64,000 nt of DNA from Hyaloperonospora brassicae (taxonomy: Eukaryota; Oomycota; Peronosporomycetes; Peronosporales; Peronosporaceae): positions 1 to 64,000 of the forward strand of contig CANTFL010001468.1 of the NCBI GenBank assembly GCA_947650285.1, written 5' to 3'. Shown piece after piece: positions 1 through 10,079 of the stretch. Numbering within the stretch: the stretch's first letter is position 1; each line of letters begins with the position of its first letter. Under the pieces are notes generated by a model. The model was not told the origin of the DNA, searched no databases, and saw only the letters and a list, made by a program, of their open reading frames with translations. A program made the position numbers and the translations under genes.

Positions 1-62
1 ACACCTAAGCTGCTCACGAGAATATTATCATCGAGCCATAAAAAGCTCCAAGCTTTGATGGT

Positions 63-620
63 CCCCTCTCTGTGCCCGTCATCACACTTGCCTTATCATC
101 CAATGGAAAGCTTGTCCACGGGATACGTACGCTTGCCAACGCCAGCGCAGTAGCGGCTACACGGTCTGCACATGCGGTTGTCCTCAAGTTCGGTTCGTGA
201 CCACGGACTTGTTAGCATCACGTGCGACGAAAGAGAGTGAGACCAATAAAAGCATTCGTGGAGCTACAGAGCAGAGCATAGCAGCACCCATGAAGCAGAG
301 TTATATGCTGCTGGTGGTTGCTCCCCTGTTTATGAGTCTCGTTCCACACTCGGTCTATCTTTTAAGGTAATGCCTTCAGCAGGCGCACAGTATCGATACG
401 ACATCATCACGGAGCAACCCTTCAGCAGATTGATAGCAGATACGTTCGTGGCCGGGCGAAGTCCACATCCAATATACATTATTAGGGAGCGATGCGTGAG
501 ATGCGTCTTGCGCTATTTCATTTGTACGGGGTAGATGTGCTATGCATTTACTGATGCTTCACGCCATCGTGCCCGAAGCTGTGTCACTCTTATTGTCCAC
601 GATGTCCAAATTTCGTTTCG
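63..620 (+). other. Left third of tandem unit: no supported gene, possible copia RNase H trace
   Basis: No convincing gene. A short reading frame with STHEAELYA, followed about 55 codons later and in another frame by HPIYIIRAMREM, resembles the EAE...HIDIRYHFIRE spacing of copia RNase H. The catalytic surroundings are missing. The cleaner version lies at 53975-54354 and 58627-59006. Several single-base insertions break the frames here. Confidence 0.25.
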
Positions 621-2240
621 CCCATCACATTGACGAGCACCAATTGAAGTAGTTCTTCAACCTTTGTCAAACCTCCTTGGTGCGATAAAGTACACCCTAA
701 ACAAAATCGTGGACAGGGCAAGAAGTGCGTGCTAAACGACCAGCAGTCTTTCAGGCTGACCGCATCCAATGCCGAGAGTATCTGTGCTGTAAATGTGTCA
801 GGGTCGCACGGCTAGGCGCTACGCGTTCATCTTGGCGTCTGAGGAGCTTCAACCTTGGTAGAACAAGCGGTGTAACAGTAAAGAAGCTTCTCTCATCAAC
901 ATGGATCCTTCCGACGGTAGCAACATATCAAGTCGCGCGTTGCATGCATCGCAACACTCTTGAACACACTCGTATATATCATCACCCAGGGTCGCCATCT
1001 AATGTATATGGCTAAACTCCAAGCTCCTGTCCGGTTTTCTTCGGGAGTGGACAGCCGAAAGGCGTAGCCCAACACAGCATTTGTTGATGACTTCCATCTT
1101 TCGTCAGCTCACAGAAAGGTGCCCCCACATCGGAAATAACGTGGCCATCGAGGACAATTTTTTCGGCATGTGTGACAGATACTCCACTCGACCTGCCAGG
1201 TGTTTTGGTAGGACTAAAAAGCACGGTTGGCACGGTGTGCGTGGTATCGTATTCCCTACGATAAATTCCCCTTTGATCCGTCAACTGTTCAGATGGGCGC
1301 TCGTGTTCGCCGCAGAGCGGCAACGGGACCTGGTCACCGCAGTTCACTATCAGGCACCTCCGATAACTACTCGCAAAACACGTAGCGATCGACCGCAACG
1401 GAGTCGCGTTACGACCCGCGCCCGTCTAGCTGCAGCCACGCGCCTTGTGGAGCTGCAAATCGTGCGATGGCAACACCCGAGCCGTGTCAAGTCGTCGTTG
1501 TGACGCTCCAACCGTGGAAAGGGTCGAGCATCTGGCGTTTATGTGACGTTGAGTGCCACGAAAGACCGTTCGATAACGTGCACCTTACCAGGCTGACGAG
1601 GGTCAGCACTCTCAGCAACGAGGTTTCCACGAGATCATGAATTGTTCTTACGCAGCGACGCGATCGATTTTGTCGTCGATACGACCCAGGAGACTTGTGT
1701 ACTTTGACGAAGGAAGTTCCGTGCAATCAGGGTCGCTGACACCACATTTCAATCATCCATCCATCCTTGATGCGGACTGCGGACGGCAGGGGTACCACAA
1801 CGTGTCAGCGCTTTGTCAACGAAGCGGCCATCATACCGAGGCGGGGCTGGTGGTCCATGTGGTTGAGCTGCATCAGTCATGCACACCACTAGGTAGCGGA
1901 GGTCATCGGCGGAGGCCGTCTGCGACTCGTCGGATCCATTCGTTGGCGCTGGACGTCCTGAATACCGCAACTTATGTGCGCTGAACAGATGCGTACCCAC
2001 CCTTCCCCGGCTTGTGAGACGACCAAATTGTGCGTCACATCGCGCTTCATTCACTAGCAGCTTTCATCACGCTTCCTTCCGTCACGACATGTCCATCAAC
2101 TCCACTGTCTTGCAGACAAAGGTCAATCGTGAAGCGGTCCATCCGTATGTGCAGTCGCACACAATCTGGCAACTTTCTTGACTGCTCGAGTCGAAACCAT
2201 CCGTTGTAGAGCATTTGGAAGTGCAAGCACATCGTACCAC
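621..2240. other. Unit interval upstream of the protease, no recognised gene
   Basis: Overlapping frames of 60-140 codons exist on both strands, but none shows a motif, signal peptide or domain I recognise. They are conserved between units only because the units are near identical. The interval probably includes the protease promoter. The same holds for 50692-51307, 54355-55961 and 59007-60612. Confidence 0.6.
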
Positions 2241-2250
2241 CTCATTCTTG
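2241..2250 (+). promoter_or_regulatory. Candidate oomycete initiator-like element
   Basis: CTCATTCTTG lies about 147 bp upstream of the protease ATG and resembles the YTCANTYY initiator core described in oomycete promoters. The flanking part of the consensus is weak. Identical copies lie at 51308, 55962 and 60613. This is suggestive only. Confidence 0.25.
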
Positions 2251-2396
2251 AAGACGACGAGCGTCTCTTTCGATCACTTGTCGTGATACGAGAAACGTAT
2301 CCATGCGTCCATGACAGCTGGCATGATAAAGACAAGCAAGAACACAGCGTCACAACACTTTTTGACCTGTTTGCTCCAGACACCCGTCGATACAAG

Positions 2397-3725
2397 ATGC
2401 AGTGGCTTTTTCTCATTCTCCTGACCAGCCTTGCAACTGTGGGTATTGTCGCGAAAGCAACAGGCCAGGAAGTGGAAATCCTAATCGGCGCGGGGTGCGC
2501 CTTCTCCAACTACTCGACATTGCCGAAAGCGACTGCAAGCGAGCCTTCCTATCGTCTACAACTTGACCCTGGGCTTGGGAAGGGCATCTACGTGCTGTAT
2601 TTCGCGCACTTCAATCTCCCTGAATCCGATGTGCTCGTACTGAGAGCTTCCGACGGTACAGAGACCAAACCACCGGTGGCAGTGCTGTCGGGAAAGAACG
2701 CAACGGGTGCATTTTATTCGACCGCGATATCTGGAAACGGAGTCGTGCTAGAGCTTTTCAAGACTCCAGTGCCTGGTCAATCTCGCTCGACTTCGTGTCG
2801 AGGCTTCACTATTAGTCGGTTTCTTTTTACTCCCCAAGCACTCGTAGATGAGGCTCAACATTTGCAAGTAGCTGTCGAGGTGCCACTAACCAACCTCACC
2901 AGCATGACCGACACCGATGACAACGATCATGTCAACAATGAAAGTCTCTGTGGCGCGGATGAATCCGTTGAAGCTGCTTGTGCGCCGAATGCTACCAACA
3001 GTGCTGAGGGAGAGATCATGCTGGCCAAGTCACGACCGGTGGCACGACTGTCGATAATCAAGGATAACGGCATGGTAATCGCCTACTGCACGGGCTGGCT
3101 ACTTGGTTGCGAGGGTCACTTGATCACGAATCAGCACTGCATCAGCAACAACCAAGATGCGCTCAATACGAAGGTCGAGTTTCTTGCTCAGTCGACGAGT
3201 TGCGGAGGCGGTGAAGCTTGTGACTCTCGTGGTGCATGTCCGGGACCCATCGGCGTGACGTCTACAACGCTTGTGGCTGCGTCGGAAGAATTGGACTATG
3301 CGGTGGTTCGAATCGGTACCAACGACACTGTCACGAATTTGTCTGGATTGTATGAGAAGACGGGTGGATATCTACAGCTACGTGCATCGGGAGCAGTGCT
3401 GAAGGAAAGCATTTACATTCCCCAGCATCCTCTCGGCTATGGCAAACGCATTGCATGGCTATATAATGGTCAGCCGGGACGTGTCGAATCGCTCACGGTC
3501 ACTGAATGCCGCGAAGGCGACGTGGGCTACTACATCGATACCCAAGAAGGAGCGTCAGGCTCACCGATCCTTGCCACGAGGGACCATACTGTCATCGCGA
3601 TGCACCACTGCGGTGGCTGCTTGAATGGTGCTATCCCAGCGCAATCGATCATCGAGGATCTCGCCGCAAAAGGCGTTTTGCCGAAATGCTCAGTCGCGAA
3701 AGCAGGGCAGCCCCATAACGAGTAG
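2397..3725 (+). CDS. Secreted trypsin-like serine protease, copy 1
   Basis: Predicted 442-aa secreted endopeptidase of the trypsin fold. The start is the first in-frame ATG; the frame is open 73 codons further up, but only from a TTG. Residues 1 to about 23 form a signal peptide (MQWLFLILLTSL core, small residues, cleavage likely near TG-Q). Residues about 25-145 are beta-rich and recall a CUB-like sandwich. Residues about 155-210 are an acidic linker rich in Asn and Thr, with N-glycosylation sequons. The peptidase follows: His247 in TNQHC, Asp300 in ELDYAV, Ser387 in GASGSP. QHPLGYGKRIA resembles the region before the serine in lysyl-endopeptidase-like enzymes, but specificity cannot be read with confidence. 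Many Cys residues suggest disulfides, fitting an extracellular enzyme. This copy differs from the others at about nine residues (for example Asp86, Ser169, Asn198, Arg395, Gly437). Single exon. Confidence 0.88.
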   Translation: MQWLFLILLTSLATVGIVAKATGQEVEILIGAGCAFSNYSTLPKATASEPSYRLQLDPGLGKGIYVLYFAHFNLPESDVLVLRASDGTETKPPVAVLSGKNATGAFYSTAISGNGVVLELFKTPVPGQSRSTSCRGFTISRFLFTPQALVDEAQHLQVAVEVPLTNLTSMTDTDDNDHVNNESLCGADESVEAACAPNATNSAEGEIMLAKSRPVARLSIIKDNGMVIAYCTGWLLGCEGHLITNQHCISNNQDALNTKVEFLAQSTSCGGGEACDSRGACPGPIGVTSTTLVAASEELDYAVVRIGTNDTVTNLSGLYEKTGGYLQLRASGAVLKESIYIPQHPLGYGKRIAWLYNGQPGRVESLTVTECREGDVGYYIDTQEGASGSPILATRDHTVIAMHHCGGCLNGAIPAQSIIEDLAAKGVLPKCSVAKAGQPHNE

Positions 3726-3760
3726 TTCATGCGTGTTTCAGAGTAGTTCATGCGTGTTTC
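3717..3760 (+). repeat. Short direct repeat at the protease stop codon
   Basis: GAGTAGTTCATGCGTGTTTC, which includes the stop codon, is repeated directly downstream. The copies are about 22 bp apart in unit 1 and about 33 bp apart in units 3-5, where the spacer adds AGAAACGTTAA. It marks a lineage split between unit 1 and the right-hand units. Confidence 0.8.
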
Positions 3761-4660
3761 CGAAACATTGTTGATGCACGAGCCAGAAACATACGTACAT
3801 GTAGCTCGTGGAAGAGCAGAAAGGATCGTCGTCAAGTCGGTAGACAAGACAACAAAGTATCGTTCGTATCGACGGTTCCTTTTGCCGCATTTGTCATTCA
3901 AGCCTTACGTTGGCTTGTCACCCCCTTATTTCGTGCAAGCATTACACCTCCGCTCGAACAATGTCGTCGTGGTCCCGTCGAGGCTTCTAATGTAGTCCAT
4001 CGGTCCAGTTCGTGACGGTTGTCCTTGCAGCTCAGCATATCCCCGAATTCGCAACGTCGTTCCCCAGCACGTGCTATCAAGACCACCATGCACCGCATAG
4101 ACCAGACTTGGTGAGGGTCTCCTCGCGATGACTTTGTATTGCTTTACGAAAAGGTCGTAGAGCCTTCTTGCTTCCGGCAGTGATCCGTGTTCGTTTTGCT
4201 TAGCGCTTGTGCAATTACATGGGCGGTGCGGTTGTATCAAATACAGAAACGCTTTTCGATCGGAAAGCAGGCAAGTGGGGGGGCTCTTCATGGTTGTAGA
4301 GATGTCCTAAGATGTCAAGCGGAGTGAGCCGTTTCAACGGCATCTCCTTCATCGAGATGCCAGGGTCTCACGAATGATATAGATGCCGTTGTGAATCGTG
4401 CGTCGCTCCAACATGATACGCGAGTCCCGCGAAGGTCCACTAGACACAAAGGTTGTATCGCCTAACACGTCCCCCGCACTCTTGCTAACAGTCTGATCTC
4501 TTGGTATTGGCCACGGCAATCGGCACAGCCGATCGATGCTTTGTATGCATGTGAAGCAGCACAGCCAACAGCATGTGCAACACTCCAAATATATTGACAA
4601 TCAGCTTCTTGCACATCCCCCCTCCATTATTACTCAATAGTACTTCTACGGCTAAGCAAG
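3761..4660. other. Unit interval downstream of the protease, unresolved minus-strand frames
   Basis: No recognised gene. The minus strand shows protein-like frames separated by single-base shifts: one includes IMLERRTIHNGIYIIR, the next KEMPLKRLTPLDILGHLY, then a frame ending near 3926. A G run at about 4277-4283 lies between pieces, and its length (7 here, 10, 8 and 9 in other units) changes the frame. This may be an old gene or transposon fragment. I cannot name it. Confidence 0.35.
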
Positions 4661-5337
4661 ACACCTAAGCTGCTCACGAGAATATTATCATCGAGCCATA
4701 AAAGCTCCAAGCTTTGATGGTCCCCTCTCTGTGCCCGTCATCACACTTGCCTTATCATCCAATGGAAAGCTTGTCCACGGGATACGTACGCTTGCCAACG
4801 CCAGCGCAGTAGCGGCTACACGGTCTGCACATGCGGTTGTCCTCAAGTCGGTTCGTGACCACGGACTTGTTAGCATCACGTACGACGAAAGAGAGTGAGA
4901 CCAATAAAAGCATTCGTGGGATACAGAGCAGAGCATAGCACCCATGAAGCAGAGTTATATGCTTGCTAGTTGCTCCTGTTTGCTATGAGTCTCGTTCCAC
5001 CTCGGTCTATCTTTGAAGTATGCCTTCAGCAGGCGCACATTATCGATACGACATCATCGAGCAACCCTTCAGCAGTTGCTTGAGTACGTTCGTGGCCGGG
5101 CGAATTCCACATCCAATATACATTATTAGGGCGATGCGTGAGATGCGTCTTGCGCTATTTCATTTGGACGGGGTAGATGTGCTATGCATTTACGATGCTT
5201 CACGCCATCGTGCCCGAAGCTGTGTCACTCCTATTGTCCACGATGTCCAAATTTCGTTTCGCCCATCACATTGACGAGCACCAATTGAAGTAATTCTTCA
5301 ACCTTTGTCAAACCTCCTTGGTGCGATAGAGTACACC
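4661..5337 (+). repeat. Tandem unit 2, left fragment
   Basis: Near identical to the first 677 bp of the units at 53741 and 58393. Homology stops abruptly after GTACACC at 5337, where unrelated transposon-derived sequence begins. It contains no protease gene. The matching right part of a unit resumes at 50692, so this fragment is the left shore of the 45 kb insertion nest. Confidence 0.93.
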
Positions 5338-5639
5338 TGCTCGGTTTCCCACATATGCGAACGCCAAGAGGATGGCGATACGTACTTAGTTTGTGTGCAA
5401 GAGACTTGTGTCGCCCAAAGTGATTGTGACGTCGTGGGATCGGATCATTTACGCTTGTGTGGGCTAGCGAGGTTGGAAAATTAATGAGGCTGAGCGCATT
5501 GAGCTCTGTTCAGTACATAACGCTAGAAGAAATGGTAGTGTTGGTATTTTTGTTCTCCCATATAGCTCTGTAAATAATCTGTGGCCGTGTCGGGAGGGCG
5601 AATGGACCCGTATAAGATGGTAGAACTATTGATCTTCAT
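5338..5639. other. Left edge of the transposon nest, nothing recognised
   Basis: The sequence is unique in the window and starts where unit 2 ends. No open frame with a motif and no LTR terminus was seen. It is probably more of the L1-like relic that follows, too degraded to read. Confidence 0.5.
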
Positions 5640-6417
5640 GAAGCAATGTACATTATCGGTACCTGCTACCCCCGGTCCTGTGCGTGGGACCGAGAAACTC
5701 TGTTCACAGAACTCGGCCTTGTTCTGACAACGATCCCCGCGCCCCTTCTACCCTTGATTGATTTTACTTGCATTCTTGATCCCCTGATGGATCGCTCCTA
5801 TCTGACCTTAATACAGGCCCACGATTCCAAGGCCCTACGGTCGTGGCTCTTCGAATGCGCACTGGTGTACGATGCGTGGACGACGGTGCACTTGCAACTC
5901 GAAACGAAAAAGAGGTAGGCATCTTTTATTGTCGACATAATACGTATCATAACACTTTCGCTGGGGACAGTAAGCCATCAGCCGACTTGATCGGTGGCAA
6001 GTCTTTGGTGAACCTGTTGACCAATCCCATGCAAATACACATCAATTTCTAATCCTCTGGACCATGACGGTGTTGCTGTGCGCATCGCTTCTCCGGAGGC
6101 GTTGGTGCGAATTAGGCGTCCTTGCACAATGGATCGACTTTCTCAGTGCGCCACCGAGTCCGCGTCCTAAGTATAATAAAATTCTTTAAGAATGCATGTT
6201 TCCCGCTTGATGTCGCTATTACAGGGGTAACTGGGGTTGAGCAGCAGAAGCGTGCTGCAGCATGGTGGTAAGAAGGGACCAATGTCCATCTTCGCGCGAG
6301 ATACAGAAGAGTAAACGAGCTTTGTGATGCGAGTTGACATCCGGCTATCGACAGCGTCTCCTTTGGTTAGAAAGAAGCTGTACGAAGCAGCGGGAGAACC
6401 TTTTTTTATAGTCCAGA
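5640..6417 (+). pseudogene. L1-like retrotransposon endonuclease relic
   Basis: Translated pieces read like the second half of an apurinic-type endonuclease domain of oomycete L1-like elements. ETLFTELGLVLTTIPAP is followed by a damaged GDFNC motif (IDFTCILDPLMDRS) and by HDSKALRSWLFECALVYDAW. The frame shifts near 5900 and continues with YHNTFAGDSKPSADL. No reverse transcriptase follows before 7404. The solo LTR at 6418 has inserted into this relic. The fragment is inert. The assignment rests on motif order remembered from the family. Confidence 0.6.
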
Positions 6418-6810
6418 TGTAACGGGGCAGCCCGTTACATGAAATTGTCACTTTAAGGAAAGTGACAATAAAGAATATGAAGTTGGATATTCTTTGAGCA
6501 ATATCACCGATAATGGTGATATTGGTGAGGCGACCAATGGGTTCTGTTCATTGGTTGATATCGTGATGATATCAACCCACCAATCGCCGCAAGACGCGCG
6601 CAATGAGTGGTGGCGAGACGTCACCATACACCCAGTTATATTAGTATAGTTAAGCTAAGTCAAACAGAGAGACAGTAGTTAAAAGGCTTAATTATATTAA
6701 TATAACAGTTCTACTTTTACCCTACCTACGCTTCCTCGCGTTCCACGTGTACGTCTGTCGGGGCACCGAAAACCCTTGCGGTAAGTTCACGCAAGGGTGT
6801 GCCCGTTACA
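6418..6810 (+). mobile_element. Solo LTR, gypsy family B
   Basis: A 393-bp LTR starting TGTAACGGG and ending CCCGTTACA, closely matching the 3' LTR at 45119-45510. It is flanked by a perfect 5-bp target duplication CCAGA (6413-6417 and 6811-6815). No internal region is present, so this is the product of LTR-LTR recombination. Orientation follows the match to the E5 3' LTR. Confidence 0.93.
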
Positions 6811-7403
6811 CCAGACAATACATTTCGTTCTCCTAACGAACTGGTACTGCTCTCTTCGTAGCTGGCCACGTCCCTTCCCGGTCGTGGCTATCGTCCCACG
6901 GGACGAGTGGTGCTTACCAGCTGCTCTGGTTGCCTTCCAGACCGTACAGCCAAACTCTTAAGATGTTGTTGGGATTTTATGCTTCTTCGAGAGGCCTGAA
7001 TAGCTGGTGCCGAGGTATCCAAGATGTTATCAGTGCATCCAGTGTTTTGCACACTTTTTAAGGACCTTGGGTTGGTTATAAAGGATCAAACCTGGACAAA
7101 TTACTTGACAGGAGCGGTGATTTTCCAAAACTCTAGCAAAACATCCTTGCAAGAAACCCTCCTGCCGTATATAAAGAGATTATGATGCCGGTGACGCTGC
7201 ATTCTGCGGGACGGTGGACTCAATTTGGCATGAAATATTGTATTGCTGTGATCGGTGTCAAGATTTCAAACGCACGTCCCTTCGCCGGTCCCATGCGCAT
7301 CACCCCTGTCGCTCTGTCCGAGATTTGTTAAGGCGCGTCCACAACAGATTCATAGAAATCACTGTCCTTGCATTGGGCCTTTCGTTTATCCATGGGTTTG
7401 TGC
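6811..7403. other. Interval between solo LTR and E1, no gene supported
   Basis: Probably continues the retrotransposon relic split by the solo LTR. A 64-codon frame at 7214-7408 contains CCDRCQDFKR, faintly like an integrase zinc-finger remnant, but too little to assign. No complete gene is seen. Confidence 0.4.
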
Positions 7404-7936
7404 TGTAACGAGGTTACACGTCGACTGGTAGTCGACAATAGGTGTGGTGCACACAAGGGATGGGATCCCCTTTCAAGTAATATTCGAACACAAGTATCAA
7501 TTGTTGAAGACTGATGTCTGTCAACCATTGATTACGAGATCTTTTAATAAGTTTATTTAGGACATTAGCGAGTAGGTTAATTACTTTGTTCCAAGGTGTT
7601 CTTTTAGGTTAAAAGAAGAAATAAAATTTAGTTCCCATTTTGATCAACAAAAGACACGTGCCTCTCTGAGGCGTCTTGCGATCGTAAGGAAGTAGCAACG
7701 CCTTGTTAAGGCAGCTACTCCTTGTGCACTCAGTGCTGTGATTCTTTTGATTCTTTTGGTCCACCTGGAACAGGGACCGTAAGATCTCTGAGCTTGTTGA
7801 CTCTTTGAGTAGGGTTCTTTGAACCAAACCTTAGCTCTCGGAGCTGTTGACTCTTTGAGTCGTGTTCGTAGAACCAAAGTTGCTCATTGAGCGTTAAGTC
7901 TTCCTCACACTTAAGGAGCTGTGTAGCTCCGCTACA
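7404..7936 (+). repeat. E1 5' LTR
   Basis: 533 bp, TGTAAC...TACA. It differs from the 3' LTR at a handful of positions, several within the first 25 bp. A short minus-strand frame inside it is kept in every LTR copy only because the copies are near identical. Confidence 0.93.
7790..7878 (+). repeat. Imperfect ~51-bp tandem repeat inside the family A LTR
   Basis: GAGCTTGTTGACTCTTTGAG and GAGCTGTTGACTCTTTGAG start 51 bp apart, and both lead to GAACCAAA. The same structure occurs in all family A LTRs. Repeats of this kind in an LTR often form part of the promoter or enhancer; that role is inferred. Confidence 0.7.
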
Positions 7937-7938
7937 CT

Positions 7939-7953
7939 TGGTAGCACTAGTAG
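7939..7953 (+). promoter_or_regulatory. E1 candidate primer binding site
   Basis: TGGTAGCACTAGTAG begins two bases after the LTR end. TGG is the complement of a tRNA CCA end, so this should be the minus-strand primer site. I cannot name the tRNA. Family B has a related sequence in the same place (37989). Confidence 0.6.
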
Positions 7954-7995
7954 CCAATCTACGCCTGAGTCGGTAACGACTGAACCTCTGTGAGG

Positions 7996-8984
7996 ATGGA
8001 GCAATCCACATCCCTTTCTGATGCCCAAAAGGTCGCGCTTGATAAGCTGAATGCGGTCGCATGCCCAGTATATGTGGAGTTTCTAGCTGCACAAGGTCCC
8101 GATGTGCTCAATACACGAGTCGAGACCTTCATGCAGTATGAAACGGCCCTTCTAGGGCAGGTTCAAAACCAGGTAGCATCGGCTATGCCGACACGTACGT
8201 GGCAATGCCACCAGAAAAGGCTAAGCCTCGTCCCCTTCAGGTGGACGTTAAAAATTACTCCGGGAAGGAGGGGGAAAACCTGACCCTCTGGATCCGTGAG
8301 ATTGAGATGGCCATGAGCTCTAGCCTTATCTCACTGGAGTACCAGAGGGTCTCGCAGACTATCTCCAAGCTCGATGGAAGATCTAGAGAGTCGGCTCTGA
8401 CGTGTGGCACGTCGTTCGACTTGGCGGGGTAAGAATGAGCTAACGGACTATGTCCAAGAGTTGAGAGCTCTTATGGCTGCCATGCAGTCTGACCCTCTCC
8501 CTGAGACAGTCTGTGTGACTGTCTTCATGGGGTCTTCGTAATGGCGTTGCCAGGACCGAGGTGTTTTGAGTCCACCATCTGATTTTGAGGAAGCTGTTAG
8601 TATCGCTCAAAATGCTGAGCACAACTTCAAGTCGGCCAGACTTGGTTGGAATGGGTACAACCCAAGCTTTGCGAGGGCAACCTCTGCGAGCACCTCGGCT
8701 TACTGTAAGCCAGAACCGATGGATCTCAGCCATGCTGAAGATGAAGGTGAAGTGGAGCTTCATGCTGCAGAGCAATGACTCGAAGTGAGACGCTGTTATA
8801 CGTGCGGAAGCACTAAACACTTGCGTCTCACTTATCCTTTGCGCAAACAGCTCCAGACTCCTATGAGTCGAAACCCCGACTCAAACCAGAAATCTGGTAT
8901 GGCACGAAGAAAATTCGAGACCCAGTAGGTGCGAGGCGCCCTACTGGGGTAGAACTGCATTATGTTATTTCTCTACGAGGTAGA
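7996..8984 (+). pseudogene. E1 gag relic (family A)
   Basis: Starts at the ATG 7996 (MEQSTSLSD). A frameshift near 8190 separates an N-terminal piece from the capsid-like core (KNYSGKEGENLTLWIREIEM), another near 8425 leads to GKNELTDYVQELRALM, and a stop lies near 8540. The zinc knuckle near 8790-8830 reads CYTCGSTKHLRLTY, with the last Cys replaced by Tyr. E3 and E4 share these lesions where they overlap. Gag would form the particle; this one cannot be made intact. Confidence 0.8.
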
Positions 8985-10079
8985 GTGAAACAGGGCTTAG
9001 TCCCACCGAGTTTTGTGCCCACCAGCACAGAGCGTGGATACAAGCCTGGCTTGTTAGTCGCTGAGGCGATAGTGAAAGGCTTTGAGAAGCATTGGTCGAT
9101 CCTAATCGACTCCGGATCATCATGCAATTATGCTCGACGTCGTTCTCTTGACGGAAGTCAGCGATACGCTGAAGCGCTCAAAGCGCATGAGACTGATTCA
9201 ATCACCGTTCGTTTAGCGACTGGTAGTCGCGTCACGGTGCCTAAAGTTCCGTTGAACTTAGGTGTGAAGTTTTTGGACTTTGACAGCATTGAACACTGTC
9301 TTGTCCTCGATTTGGATTCGAGATATGATCTCATCCTGGGTATGGATTGGCTTGAACGTCATAAGCCATGGATTGATTGGAGGTCTAAGACCTTAGGCGC
9401 AACGCGCAATGTTCCTAGCGAAGCTTTGGAGATTCATGAACCCACCTTTGCTAGGCAACATAAGCGCTATTGGCGCGAGCCATTGACGGAAGATGTCAAT
9501 GTGCTGGACATTGGTATGTCAGAGTTAATTAAATCCAATGTCAATGACATCCATATTGAGCGGAGCTCTTTCACCGTATGTGAGGGGAGTTATACTCCGT
9601 TTAGTGATACTCGTTGTGATACTGAGTCACTGCGTGCTGCAGGCATGGTTGGCCTAGGGCCGAGACATCAAGAATGTAGTTCCTCTGATGTGAGTGGGGT
9701 GGCACATGAAATTCCATTGAGTGAGGGCGGCCGAGGTGGCACCTCACTGAATGTCGGTAATGGCATTGATGGCGAGAAGCCAGAGTGTTCAGGGCTATGC
9801 CCGGATGCTGTACGTGAAGTGGTACGTGTAAATCCACTGGGTGAAGTGTTCGAGTTACGTAACACTTCACCAGATGTCGTTCAAGACATGAGCTCTCGTA
9901 TAGAGCGTGCTAAGATGGATAGCAAACACGGGGACCCTACTGTCCCGGCCTCTAGGAGGCGTAAGGTTTCTTGGAGGAAACAATCCCAGCGTAGGGTGCA
10001 ACTGTTAAGCGCCCAACGTCTAAGAAGTCACGAAGTGACAATAGTAATAATACACTATATACGCTTGTCAATGGGTTGA
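8985..10079 (+). pseudogene. E1 aspartic protease and pol linker
   Basis: Open for 364 codons; the open frame continues upstream, so 8985 is not a true start. It contains the retropepsin motif LIDSGSSCNYARR and, further on, DLILGMDWLERHKPW, as in Ty3/gypsy protease. A long variable linker follows towards the reverse transcriptase. The enzyme would cut Gag-Pol. It is one of the few unbroken stretches of this element. Lys replaces Asn near LIKSN relative to E3 and E4. Confidence 0.8.

Larger units (their letters stand above)
1..4660 (+). repeat. Tandem unit 1 (complete, 4660 bp)
   Basis: The first 20 bases recur at 4661, 53741, 58393 and 63045, which defines a direct repeat of about 4.65 kb. 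This copy carries one protease gene (2397-3725). It is the most diverged unit: it differs from the others by scattered substitutions and by many one- to three-base insertions in the first ~600 bp. The phase of the unit is arbitrary because it is set by the window edge. Confidence 0.95.

Noticed and set aside
1012..1503. Overlapping 128- and 140-codon frames in the unit upstream of the protease
   Set aside because: No motif, no signal peptide, opposite strands overlapping. Conservation between units is only nucleotide identity; unit 3 lacks the region and units 4 and 5 have it truncated.
2178..2396. N-terminal extension of the protease frame (73 codons)
   Set aside because: It opens only from a TTG, has no ATG, and the first ATG at 2397 starts a clear signal peptide.
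5646..5918. 90-codon plus-strand frame as a host gene
   Set aside because: Its content reads as a broken L1-like endonuclease.
7214..7408. Possible gypsy integrase zinc-finger fragment
   Set aside because: Only CCDRCQDFKR is suggestive. There is no His pair or core domain.
7609..7877. Frames of 72 and 77 codons on the minus strand of each family A LTR
   Set aside because: They recur only because the LTRs are near identical, overlap each other and have no recognisable domain.
9601..9870. Minus-strand frames of 65-89 codons opposite the protease linker of E1, E3 and E4
   Set aside because: Shadows of the sense frame. Unlike the 366-codon antisense frame, they have no separate composition or structure pattern.
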